A DNA stretch of 17,398 nt, from positions 1 through 17,398 of the forward strand of contig CAYUIK010000061.1 of the NCBI GenBank assembly GCA_964444805.1, given 5' to 3'. Of the stretch, positions 6,884-13,471 are shown piece by piece. Origin of the DNA: RECG01 sp964444805 (lineage in GTDB: Bacteria > Bacillota_I > Bacilli_A > Acholeplasmatales > Acholeplasmataceae). How positions within the stretch are numbered: position 1 is the stretch's first letter; each line of letters begins with the position of its first letter. The notes below the pieces were generated by a model. That model worked only from the letters and a program-made list of their open reading frames with translations, searched no databases and was not told the DNA's origin. A program made the translations under genes and the position numbers.

Positions 6884-6918
6884 AGAACACGGATACGCGC
6901 ATCCGGGTTCTTTTCTTT
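6884..6918 (+). terminator. Rho-independent terminator upstream of redox module 1
   Basis: GAAC-A-CGGAT and ATCCG-G-GTTC pair around ACGCGC and are followed by TTTTCTTT. The stem belongs to the same GAACCCGGAT/ATCCGGGTTC type as the hairpin at 871-905. It isolates module 1 from the lipoprotein gene. Confidence 0.8.
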
Positions 6919-6966
6919 CCCATTCGCTGTCTAGCGCAAATTAATTGTAAATTTTCCAAGAAAGCT

Positions 6967-7024
6967 TTGAAAAGCGCGTGACTTTCCCCTATAATGAGAG
7001 TAACGGGGATGATATCATAGGGAA
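6967..7024 (+). promoter_or_regulatory. Promoter of redox module 1, with flanking inverted repeat
   Basis: TTGAAA (6967-6972) and TATAAT (6990-6995) have the ideal 17-bp spacing, 82 bp before the reductase start. TTCCCCTAT (6984-6992) and ATAGGGAA (7017-7024) form an imperfect inverted repeat spanning the -10 and the likely transcription start, and ATGATATCAT (7009-7018) is a 10-bp palindrome. Either could be an operator. Confidence 0.7.
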
Positions 7025-7076
7025 TCGATCGGGATATCGTCTAACTTCGCACATAATCGAATAAAGGAATAGGAAC

Positions 7077-7787
7077 ATGAACGTTACGATTATCAATGGT
7101 AATCAGCGACACGGCAGTACCTGGCATGCGATGGAACTCTTTATTAAGGCGCTCGAACGGTATGATGACGTTAAAACGACGGAGTTCTCTATGTGTCGGG
7201 ATATGCCGCACTTTTGTACGGGCTGTTTCTCGTGTTTCATGAACGGTGAAGAGACGTGCCCGCACGCTCAGGATGTCACGCCGATCGTCAGGGCGCTCGA
7301 AGAGGCGGACCTCATCATCCTGACTTCGCCGGTCTACGGTCTCGATGTTTCAGCTCAACTCAAGGCGCTCCTCGATCACCTGTGCTTCATGTGGTTCATC
7401 CACCGACCGAATCCGAGGATGTTCAACAAGATCGGTCTATCCATGACGACGACGGCAGGAGCTGGTCTAAAAAACGCGACCAAGACGATGCGAAACAATC
7501 TCGTCTTCTGGGGATTGAAGAGGGTATACCACTTCAAGATAGCGGTTGCAGCATCGAAGTGGGATGACGTGAAAGAGCGGAAGATTCGGATCATCGAGAA
7601 GAAAACGGATCGCCTCGCGAAGCGCATCAGCCGATCGGTTCGAAACGTCGATCGTCTCGCTAATCCGTTATTCCGTTCGATCCTCTTTCGAGCGGTCAAA
7701 GGGATGATGAAAAAGAATACGTGGAGTCCGCGGGACAAGGCGCATTGGCAGGAACAGGGCTGGTTGACAGGAACCAGGCCTTTCTAG
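7077..7787 (+). CDS. Iron-sulfur flavoprotein-like NAD(P)H:FMN reductase, module 1
   Basis: A cytoplasmic flavodoxin-fold protein of 236 residues of the NADPH-dependent FMN reductase superfamily. The FMN phosphate loop is at GNQRHGST (8-15), with the TSPVYGLDVSAQLKALLD strand and helix typical of the family at ~103-120. Residues 47, 50, 53 and 61 form the compact motif CX2CX2CX7C (CTGCFSCFMNGEETC). In the archaeal iron-sulfur flavoprotein Isf this spacing holds a [4Fe-4S] cluster beside FMN, so this protein probably carries both cofactors. The C-terminus (about 165-236) is very basic and conserved in the paralogue at 11155 (HWQEQGW/YWIEQGW). AAGGA lies 9 bp before the ATG. It is the first gene of a set of three redox genes and should pass electrons onward; donor and acceptor are unknown. 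Confidence 0.87.
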   Translation: MNVTIINGNQRHGSTWHAMELFIKALERYDDVKTTEFSMCRDMPHFCTGCFSCFMNGEETCPHAQDVTPIVRALEEADLIILTSPVYGLDVSAQLKALLDHLCFMWFIHRPNPRMFNKIGLSMTTTAGAGLKNATKTMRNNLVFWGLKRVYHFKIAVAASKWDDVKERKIRIIEKKTDRLAKRISRSVRNVDRLANPLFRSILFRAVKGMMKKNTWSPRDKAHWQEQGWLTGTRPF

Positions 7788-7910
7788 GGCGTTGCTTCAT
7801 CCGTTCATCGTCGCGATTCGATCGATGGAATAGGAAAAGGATCGCCGAATCACGTTCAATGCATGACTTCTTTTGAGCGACGCGGTGCTCGATACGGGCG
7901 AGGAAAAACG

Positions 7911-8798
7911 ATGGAAATCTATTACTTTTCAACGACAGGGAACTCGTTAGCTGCAGCAAAGATGATCGCTAAGCGCTTTGCAGGAGCTAAGCTCATTTCC
8001 ATACCCTCGACCAGGTCACTCGCAAGGATCCGTTTCGAGTCGAAAACGATCGGCCTCGTCTTTCCCGTTTACCACGCGACCTTCGGTGAAAGCGGCCTGC
8101 CCGCTCTCGTCGTGGATTTTCTCAAACGGATCGAGGTCACTCGTGATCCGTACCTATTCGCCGTCTGTACGCATAGCGGATACCCGGGGGCTACACGCGA
8201 GAACCTCAACGCGTTACTGAGCGAACGCGGGGGAAGGCTTTCAGCCAGTATCGACCTCCGACTCGGGATTCCCTTTTCGACGCGACAAAAATTGGCATAC
8301 CTCTTCTTCCACCGGCCTTTGAGCGTTAATCCGGTGAAGGAGCAACAACAACGCATGAAGCTCGAAGAAAGGGCGACCGATCGGATCGAACGGTTGTGCC
8401 GGATGATCGAGCAAAGAAGCGTCGTTCCTTTTCGGCGGTCGTCCCGTTTGCAGAGCGCCCTGACTAAGAGCTTCTTGGCGTTACAAAAAGGGTTCGCGAT
8501 CAAGCGATACCGGAACCTATCGGGGATGAAATCCGCTGATCTAAGGGCTCTCATTCGCCGCGCTGATCGCAGTTTCACGGTATCCAGTTCGTGCGATGGT
8601 TGTGGCATCTGTGCGAGCGTATGTCCGGTTGAAAACATCGAACTGGTCGCTTCGCGTCCGCAGTGGTTAGGCGCGTGTATCGGTTGTAACGCCTGCTATC
8701 AGTGGTGCCCACAGGAAGCGATCGATGGGAAGATCGTCGAATTCGAAAAGAGGTATCACGATCGAGGGATCGGACTTACGGATGTGCTCGTTAAGTGA
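7911..8798 (+). CDS. EFR1-type protein: flavodoxin fold fused to two [4Fe-4S] clusters, module 1
   Basis: A 295-residue electron-transfer protein. ATG 7911 is preferred over the in-frame ATG at 7863 because GCGAGG lies 8 bp upstream and MEIYYFSTTGNS is the canonical N-terminus. Residues 1-120 are flavodoxin-like with the FMN phosphate loop STTGNS (7-12) and VFPVYHATFG (50-59). The C-terminal third is a 2[4Fe-4S] ferredoxin, with clusters at Cys228/231/234/238 (CDGCGICASVCP) and Cys256/259/262/266 (CIGCNACYQWCP). The linker (~140-215) is Arg-rich. EFR1-family proteins are common in anaerobic Firmicutes beside NAD(P)H-dependent oxidoreductases; their physiological partner is not well defined. 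It lies 123 bp after the reductase gene, probably in one transcript. The paralogue is at 11914-12792. Confidence 0.88.
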   Translation: MEIYYFSTTGNSLAAAKMIAKRFAGAKLISIPSTRSLARIRFESKTIGLVFPVYHATFGESGLPALVVDFLKRIEVTRDPYLFAVCTHSGYPGATRENLNALLSERGGRLSASIDLRLGIPFSTRQKLAYLFFHRPLSVNPVKEQQQRMKLEERATDRIERLCRMIEQRSVVPFRRSSRLQSALTKSFLALQKGFAIKRYRNLSGMKSADLRALIRRADRSFTVSSSCDGCGICASVCPVENIELVASRPQWLGACIGCNACYQWCPQEAIDGKIVEFEKRYHDRGIGLTDVLVK

Positions 8799-8820
8799 GG
8801 GTACCGGGTCCATTGCGAAA

Positions 8821-8855
8821 GACGATCGACCGTGGTCGAAAGAGCTCTAATCGTC
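8821..8855 (+). other. Two-tier hairpin in the module 1 spacer
   Basis: GACGAT (8821-8826) pairs with ATCGTC (8850-8855) around the inner hairpin CGACC-GT-GGTCG (8827-8838). There is no T-run. It lies 22 bp after the EFR1 stop and could be an mRNA processing or stability element. The rest of the 263-bp spacer up to 9061 shows no gene remnant, although module 2 has a protease gene here. Confidence 0.3.
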
Positions 8856-9044
8856 GAACAAAATGGATCGGATGTGATCCGGATCGATCGGCTCATCACG
8901 TTCGCCATGACGAGTCATCCATTGGCTCGGATGTCTTTGTTTAACCGACCTTTCCAACGGTGAATCCATGCCTAGTCGAGTACGAGGTCCGTATTCCAAA
9001 GGATCGCGTCGGATAGGGATCTAAGAAAGATTATCGAAGGCAAT

Positions 9045-9064
9045 AAGGAGGAAAATGAATCGTG
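9045..9064 (+). promoter_or_regulatory. Ribosome binding site deciding GTG 9062 over ATG 9055
   Basis: AAGGAGG (9045-9051) lies only 3 nt before ATG 9055, which opens an unrelated frame, but 10 nt before GTG 9062, which opens the flavodoxin. The paralogue at 13472 has ATG at the equivalent codon, so GTG is the true start and arose by a single A-to-G change. Confidence 0.8.
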
Positions 9065-9538
9065 AACATCGCTATCATCCTGCACTCACAGACAGGGAAC
9101 ACGTATGCCGTCGGGCAGAGAATCGAGGAGCGCCTGCAGTCAGAGGGCCATCAGGTTTCGCTCATCCGGATCAAAACGGTCGAGCAGGGGAAGAAAGGAA
9201 CAGGACCCGTCGAACTCGACCATATCCCTGCTGTTGACGACTACGATGGCCTCGTCTTCGGTGGGTGGATCGAAGCATTCCACTTGTGTCCGGGTATGAT
9301 CCGATACCTCGAACAACTCCCTGTTCTCAAGGATAGGACGGTTACGTGTTTTTTGACGGAGTTCTTTCCCTTTAAGTGGATGGGCGGAAAACAGGGCCTA
9401 TCCAAGATGAAAGGGATACTGCTTTCAAAGGAAGCAACCGTTCGCGCTTCCGGAATCATCAATTGGTCCAGAAAGCGGGTTCGCGATCAACGGATCGAGG
9501 AACTCGCCGAAACCATCAGTCGCGTCTATAGTCAATAA
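9062..9538 (+). CDS. Small flavodoxin-family protein, module 1
   Basis: A 158-residue soluble electron carrier with a flavodoxin fold. HSQTGNT (8-14) is the FMN phosphate-binding loop, YDGLVFGGWIEAF (61-73) gives the second flavin-contact region, and FFPFKWMGG (101-109) is shared exactly with the paralogue. It is about 65% identical (102 of 158, ungapped hand count) to the protein at 13472-13948, with many Arg-for-Lys exchanges that follow the higher GC of this copy. It is the last gene of module 1, 263 bp after the EFR1 gene. It likely receives electrons from, or delivers them to, the reductase or EFR1 protein; this is inferred from conserved clustering only. Confidence 0.87.
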   Translation: MNIAIILHSQTGNTYAVGQRIEERLQSEGHQVSLIRIKTVEQGKKGTGPVELDHIPAVDDYDGLVFGGWIEAFHLCPGMIRYLEQLPVLKDRTVTCFLTEFFPFKWMGGKQGLSKMKGILLSKEATVRASGIINWSRKRVRDQRIEELAETISRVYSQ

Positions 9539-9587
9539 TCGGAACGACGCCGATGGAAACGGTACGCCGATCTGACCCTGAAGACGC

Positions 9588-9670
9588 CGTTCTAACGGGT
9601 ATGAGTGAAACGATGGACTCGCGGGTTCAACCATTTCCTTCGGGTATCCCATCGTCCCACTCCATGCCGT
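9588..9670 (+). other. Long imperfect stem-loop after module 1
   Basis: ACGGGTATGAGTGAAACGATGG (split here as ACGGGT, ATGAGTGAAA and CGATGG, 9595-9616) pairs at 16 of 22 positions with 9649-9670, whose key blocks are CCATCGT, CACTC and GCCGT. Within the loop GGGTT and AACC can pair. A competing small hairpin, CCGT-TCTA-ACGG, sits at 9588-9599, and GCCGTTCTA recurs at 9666-9674. There is no T-tract, so it is not a standard terminator. Confidence 0.4.
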
Positions 9671-10062
9671 TCTAGAAAGATCAGGGTGGACGGTTGATCT
9701 GCACGAACCCTGCTGGTCCAGCGATGCGAACGATCGGAAACGAGTAGTTTTCGCTAGCTGCGAATGAACGGAGCTTAACTACATGACTACGAAGCGATCC
9801 TGATTTTCGCGTGGATTGCTCCTATCATGCGCTTGATGGTGAAGAAACCATAGAGTGATCTTGTTTGGCATGAATACCCGGATGCCCAGCTTTGAAGCAA
9901 ACCGAGTGGGACCCCAGGGGATGAGGGGATGCGTTACCGAGTATTGTTCTGATGCCCATACGGATGAAGGAATATAGGGATCGTATTGGATGTAGGATTA
10001 CCCAAACGCCTTGATCGGGCGACCACCATCGATAACGAACAGGGGTCAGCCTCTAACCGAAT

Positions 10063-10080
10063 GCCTCGACGAATCGAGGC
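10063..10080. other. Perfect hairpin with CGAA tetraloop
   Basis: GCCTCGA (10063-10069) and TCGAGGC (10074-10080) close a CGAA tetraloop. Neither side carries a T-run or A-run, so a terminator role is unlikely. It could be part of a structured RNA or a protein-binding site. Confidence 0.4.
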
Positions 10081-10271
10081 CAACGAACACGAGGACGAGA
10101 TTGTTCCGGTAGAGCATCAAGATGGAGCGGTGTAGCCACATGTCTTCTTGAAATGGATAGATTCAAAGGGCGATACGCCATACAATCGTACGATCTAGAA
10201 GGGTTCATCCTACCCCGTTCGGATCAGCAAGGAACCGGTCCATATGATCTATCCCACGAGGAGATTCGAAT

Positions 10272-11093
10272 GTGAACGAGAAGGACATGCGAAATGCAGG
10301 AAAGACTTTGCCGTTGATAAAAGGATTATCCAAAGATGTGGTTTTGACCCTGTTGATTACAGGACTCATGGTCGTAATATCTTTTGCGGGTCTATTCTTT
10401 CAAGAGCAATTCTATCCGACTCAAGACCTCAGAGAAGGGTTTGTTTCAACCGATGTGATCAACCTTGTTTTGGGCGTACCGCTATTAATCGGTTCCGTCA
10501 TCCTTTTCCGTCGGGGTCGTCTTTTGGGTCTTCTCATGTGGCCGGGAGCACTCTTTTTCGTAACCTATCACTACATCGCCTACGCCGCTATAAAGCCTTT
10601 GACCGGGCAGTTTTTTGTCTACCTTGTTTTAGTCCTTATGAGTGCGTGGGCACTCATAAGGCTTATGATGAGAATGGACTCCGTTCGAGTGAAAGAGAAG
10701 ATTTCACTTATTTTTCCGGTACGGTTTACGGCGATTGTTTTGATTCTTTTCGGTTTCATCTTTATGGTTCGGGCCATCGATTCGATCCTTGCCAGCATAT
10801 CCGAAGGCATGGCTCTCCCGGCAACGGAGTTCGCGGATCTGATCATTTCACCGATCTGGATAGTAGGTGGCCTGCTTCTATGGAAAAGGAAACCGCTCGG
10901 ATACGTTGTCGGTGCGAGCTCGTTGATCCATGCGAGTGCTCTTTTTCTCGGACTTCTGATCTATTTCGTCTTACAACCGATTATGTCATCGGTTCCCTTT
11001 CCGGTTGAAGACTTCATCGTCATTTTCTTGATGGGTTTCGTGTTCTTCTTGCCCCTGGGGCGTTTTCTTAAAGGTATGCTAAAGATTGCTTAG
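10272..11093 (+). CDS. Eight-helix integral membrane protein of unknown family, first gene of module 2
   Basis: A 273-residue hydrophobic protein starting at GTG, eight bases after GAGGAGA. Eight membrane segments are visible at about residues 23-43, 59-79, 84-105, 112-131, 149-169, 186-203, 208-236 and 247-268. Charged residues (RRGR, RMDSVRVKEK, KRKP) fall in the loops. No catalytic motif, cysteine pair, heme ligand pattern or transporter signature was recognised, so no function is assigned. The reductase gene starts 61 bp further on. Co-transcription would make this the only membrane partner of the flavin/Fe-S proteins, but module 1 has no counterpart. A frame overlapping it on the same strand from 10244 is only a shadow. 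Confidence 0.75.
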   Translation: MNEKDMRNAGKTLPLIKGLSKDVVLTLLITGLMVVISFAGLFFQEQFYPTQDLREGFVSTDVINLVLGVPLLIGSVILFRRGRLLGLLMWPGALFFVTYHYIAYAAIKPLTGQFFVYLVLVLMSAWALIRLMMRMDSVRVKEKISLIFPVRFTAIVLILFGFIFMVRAIDSILASISEGMALPATEFADLIISPIWIVGGLLLWKRKPLGYVVGASSLIHASALFLGLLIYFVLQPIMSSVPFPVEDFIVIFLMGFVFFLPLGRFLKGMLKIA

Positions 11094-11113
11094 GCGTCTT
11101 CGAAAAGATGCCT
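11092..11113 (+). other. Hairpin overlapping the stop codon of the membrane protein gene
   Basis: AGGCGTCTT (11092-11100) and AAGATGCCT (11105-11113) pair with one G-U around CGAA. It is followed by GTTTCAT, too poor in T for a firm terminator call. It may set the ratio of the membrane protein to the downstream redox proteins by partial termination or RNA stability. Confidence 0.45.
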
Positions 11114-11154
11114 GTTTCATAAATATATCGTGATGATCACAGAGGAGAAAAACC

Positions 11155-11877
11155 ATGAAAGTCGCAGTCGTACACGGAAGTCCGAGAAAAGGCAATACGT
11201 TTAAGGCAACCGAATGCTTCAAAAAAGAAATGGTGAAATGTGGCGAAATTGAATTCGTGGATGTCTTTCTCCCGAAAGACCTTCCCGAATTTTGTTGTGG
11301 GTGCATGACCTGCTTTTTCAAGGGAGGAGACAGGTGTCCTCACGCACAATACACGATGCCGATTCTAAAGGATCTGATTTCGGCTGATGCTCTCATATTC
11401 ACGACACCGGTATACGTACTTTCGCTGAGTGGCTCCATGAAATCCTTTTTGGATCATTTCGCCTACATGTTCATCGTTCACCGGGCCCGACCGGAAATGT
11501 TCGGCAAGAAAGCGTTCGTTCTGTCTTCAACGGTCGGTGCCGGAACGACATCAGCCATGAAGACGATTCGGACCAGTTTGAAATTTTGGGGTGTCAACCG
11601 CGTCTATGACTATGGTTTCAAGACATTCGGCGACGAATGGGATGACATGAAGACAAAAAAGAAAACGAAGATCGAAAGAAAGATCGGAAAAAAGGCTTTT
11701 CGGTTTTACAAGGAAGTCGATTCCGGTAAAAGGCATAAGCCTTATCTCTACATACGATTGATGTTTTCAGTAAGCAAGTTCATCATGAAAAAGTTCAACG
11801 ATGACCAAAGTCTTGATAAAAAGTATTGGATCGAACAGGGTTGGTATGACGGATCAGCAAGTCCGTTTAAGCAATAG
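11155..11877 (+). CDS. Iron-sulfur flavoprotein-like NAD(P)H:FMN reductase, module 2
   Basis: A 240-residue paralogue of the protein at 7077, about 39% identical over the first 160 residues by hand alignment. The FMN phosphate loop is GSPRKGNT (8-15) and the second flavin region is TTPVYVLS. Cys47, 50, 53 and 61 repeat the compact CX2CX2CX7C motif at identical residue numbers (CCGCMTCFFKGGDRC), supporting a conserved [4Fe-4S] site; Cys48 is an extra cysteine here. The C-terminus is Lys-rich where the paralogue is Arg-rich. GAGGAG lies 8 bp before the ATG. It is followed after 36 bp by the EFR1 gene, clearly in one operon. Expected role: NAD(P)H- or ferredoxin-linked flavin/Fe-S electron transfer in the cytoplasm. 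Confidence 0.87.
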   Translation: MKVAVVHGSPRKGNTFKATECFKKEMVKCGEIEFVDVFLPKDLPEFCCGCMTCFFKGGDRCPHAQYTMPILKDLISADALIFTTPVYVLSLSGSMKSFLDHFAYMFIVHRARPEMFGKKAFVLSSTVGAGTTSAMKTIRTSLKFWGVNRVYDYGFKTFGDEWDDMKTKKKTKIERKIGKKAFRFYKEVDSGKRHKPYLYIRLMFSVSKFIMKKFNDDQSLDKKYWIEQGWYDGSASPFKQ

Positions 11878-11913
11878 TTTCGATTTTTGCGATCGGGAAA
11901 AGAGGTAGAACGA

Positions 11914-12792
11914 ATGGCTGATTCCCTGAACAGCGGAAACGTTGTCTATTATTTCTCAGGAACCGGGAACTCCTATCATGTCGCGAAAAGGATCGCTTAC
12001 GGGTTGCAGGCAGAGCTCAGACCGATCGTATCCCTTCATAGGAATGAGACGGTTCTTGCCGATGTTCTCTGTTTCGTGTTTCCCGTCTATGAGTTCAAAC
12101 CACCGAGAAGAGTCAGCGAAATCATCGAAGGACTAGACACCGTGAAAGCGAACCACGTGGTCGCGATCGCCACGTATGGCGTGGCGTTGCACCGGACCTT
12201 GAAGGTGTTCAACAGGACGCTGAAAAGGAGGGGTCTATCGCTTGCTAGAGGCTATGGGATCAAGTCGCCGCATAACGCGGTCGGTTCGCTCGCCTGTGGC
12301 GATGAAGAAGTCCGAAAAAGGCTTATTCAGGCTGAAAAGCGCGTCAATGAGATCCTTCAGGACATCGAATCAAGAACGGCAGGTTCGATTGAAAGAACGT
12401 CCATCTTTGAGGATATGACCATAATCAAACAGATGCGCCATATTTTCAAGCTGTTGTTCATCTTGCTTTTCCGGGGATCTTCTTCCTTAGCGTTTCGAGT
12501 TACAGGCGATTGTATCGCCTGTGGTCAATGCCAGGAAATCTGCCCGGTCGAGAATATCGAGTTCAAGGAAGGTGTTCCTGTCTTCAAAGACGCCTGTGTG
12601 AGTTGTTTCGCGTGTCTGCAGTGGTGCCCGGAGTCCGCGATCAGACTCGGAGATTACACGTTCAAAGACATGGCCATGCGACGTTATACGCACCCTAGCG
12701 TTCGTGCGTTTGATCTCATCGCGGATCTCGCTGCGTATTCGAGATTCGTGAAACATCCTGATAGAGAGCGTGAGAGTCATGAAAAAGAATAA
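11914..12792 (+). CDS. EFR1-type protein: flavodoxin fold fused to two [4Fe-4S] clusters, module 2
   Basis: A 292-residue electron carrier. ATG 11914 has AGAGGT 7 bp upstream; the longer frame from TTG 11887 has none. Residues 10-120 are flavodoxin-like with SGTGNS (15-20) and FPVYEFKPP. The ferredoxin part carries clusters at Cys200/203/206/210 (CIACGQCQEICP) and Cys228/231/234/238 (CVSCFACLQWCP). A hydrophobic stretch, FKLLFILLF (~178-186), falls in the linker and is probably buried rather than membrane-spanning. It is homologous to the protein at 7911, most clearly in the CPVENIE and QWCP segments, but the flavodoxin part has diverged a lot. Its last 14 bases overlap the start of the protease gene, implying coupled translation. 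Confidence 0.88.
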   Translation: MADSLNSGNVVYYFSGTGNSYHVAKRIAYGLQAELRPIVSLHRNETVLADVLCFVFPVYEFKPPRRVSEIIEGLDTVKANHVVAIATYGVALHRTLKVFNRTLKRRGLSLARGYGIKSPHNAVGSLACGDEEVRKRLIQAEKRVNEILQDIESRTAGSIERTSIFEDMTIIKQMRHIFKLLFILLFRGSSSLAFRVTGDCIACGQCQEICPVENIEFKEGVPVFKDACVSCFACLQWCPESAIRLGDYTFKDMAMRRYTHPSVRAFDLIADLAAYSRFVKHPDRERESHEKE

Positions 12793-13438
12793 TGCTTCCT
12801 GTTTCGCTGCGTATGGCATCTATGCCTTCTATGCGATCTATCTCTACCTGTTCGGTCTTTATTACGCCCGATTCCCGTCGGTTGCGTTATTTGGGTATTC
12901 CTTCAAGCCGACATCCTGGCTGGTGTGGTTGGTGCTCGTTCTTATCATGGTTTATCGGAAACAAGAACCCAGATCGGTCGGGTTCACGAGGAATAATCTC
13001 GGCAAGTCCTCATTGTGGGGGTTCCTGATCGGCATGGTCTTTTTGCTCGTTGTGTCATTGATCTCGATTCGTAACGGCCTTCATTTCATCGGATCCGACT
13101 TTCTCTTGTTCGGCTTCATCTACTATTTCTTTGAGATCGGGTTGACCGAGGAATGGCTTTTCAGAGGTTTCATTCAGACCCGACTCGTCGGTTTTTATCG
13201 ACACAAAATGGTTGGGATCGTCATTACGGGTATCCTCTTTTCCCTCATTCACGTACCTTTTCAGATGTCCATGTCGGACCTTGGCTTCTTCGCGCATATC
13301 CGTTCCAATTACTTGCATCTCCTACTGACTTTCTTCTATCATTTCGTTTTTACGTTCTTGTATGATCGGTATCGGAATCTTGCCGCTCCGACGATCCTGC
13401 ATTTCTTCATGAATTTTTCTTCTTCATTGTTCGTTTAA
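12779..13438 (+). CDS. CPBP-family intramembrane glutamic endopeptidase
   Basis: A 219-residue membrane protein with the three CPBP/Abi motifs on hydrophobic segments: EEWLFR (Glu124, Glu125, Arg129), FSLIH (Phe154, His158) and HFFMN (His208, Asn212). Family members such as Rce1, MroQ and bacteriocin-immunity proteins cleave or bind substrates within the membrane. ATG 12779 overlaps the EFR1 stop by 14 bp; the GTG at 12770 is a less likely start. Membrane segments are seen at about 10-30, 46-58, 78-95, 105-120, 144-158 and 178-195. No small prepeptide gene is next to it, so a bacteriocin-immunity role has no local support. It may process the eight-helix protein of this operon, but this is speculation. 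Module 1 lacks it. Confidence 0.87.
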   Translation: MKKNNASCFAAYGIYAFYAIYLYLFGLYYARFPSVALFGYSFKPTSWLVWLVLVLIMVYRKQEPRSVGFTRNNLGKSSLWGFLIGMVFLLVVSLISIRNGLHFIGSDFLLFGFIYYFFEIGLTEEWLFRGFIQTRLVGFYRHKMVGIVITGILFSLIHVPFQMSMSDLGFFAHIRSNYLHLLLTFFYHFVFTFLYDRYRNLAAPTILHFFMNFSSSLFV

Positions 13439-13471
13439 TTCGTGATCAGCAAAAATTAGGAGGATTGAACC

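Larger units (their letters stand above)
6545..7076. other. Gene-free spacer with two hairpins and the module 1 promoter
   Basis: Apart from the hairpins at 6623-6683 and 6884-6918 and the promoter at 6967-6995, nothing coding was recognised. A 67-codon open frame starting at 6580 runs through the large hairpin, has no ribosome binding site and is not considered a gene. Confidence 0.5.
9539..10271. other. 733-bp gene-free spacer between the two redox modules
   Basis: No frame with homology-like content was found on either strand. It has the same high GC as module 1, unlike the AT-rich spacers further left. Two structures stand out: a long imperfect stem-loop at 9595-9670 and a perfect tetraloop hairpin at 10063-10080. 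It may be the decayed remains of a gene or a noncoding RNA locus. No convincing promoter for the gene at 10272 was found. Confidence 0.45.

Noticed and set aside
7863..7910. Upstream ATG extending the first EFR1 protein by 16 residues
   Set aside because: No Shine-Dalgarno before 7863, while ATG 7911 has one and gives the canonical flavodoxin N-terminus.
8069..8638. 189-codon antisense open frame within the first EFR1 gene
   Set aside because: It lies entirely opposite a well-supported gene and mirrors its codon bias; no RBS or recognisable motif.
9055..9237. 60-codon frame overlapping the module 1 flavodoxin, similar to one at 13465-13650 in module 2
   Set aside because: The apparent conservation follows from the similar nucleotide sequence of the flavodoxin paralogues. 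The frame is out of phase with a clear flavodoxin, and the Shine-Dalgarno sequence is too close to ATG 9055.
9617..9640. GGTTCAA resembling a tRNA T-arm
   Set aside because: No acceptor stem, D-arm or anticodon arm can be built around it.
10244..11008. 254-codon open frame overlapping the eight-helix membrane protein gene on the same strand
   Set aside because: Its protein is Cys/Arg/Ser-rich with no hydrophobic pattern, while the overlapping frame gives a clean eight-helix protein with a good RBS. It is a shadow.
12400..12490. Hydrophobic stretch in the second EFR1 protein as a possible membrane anchor
   Set aside because: FKLLFILLF is too short to span a membrane, and the flanking sequence fits the domain linker.
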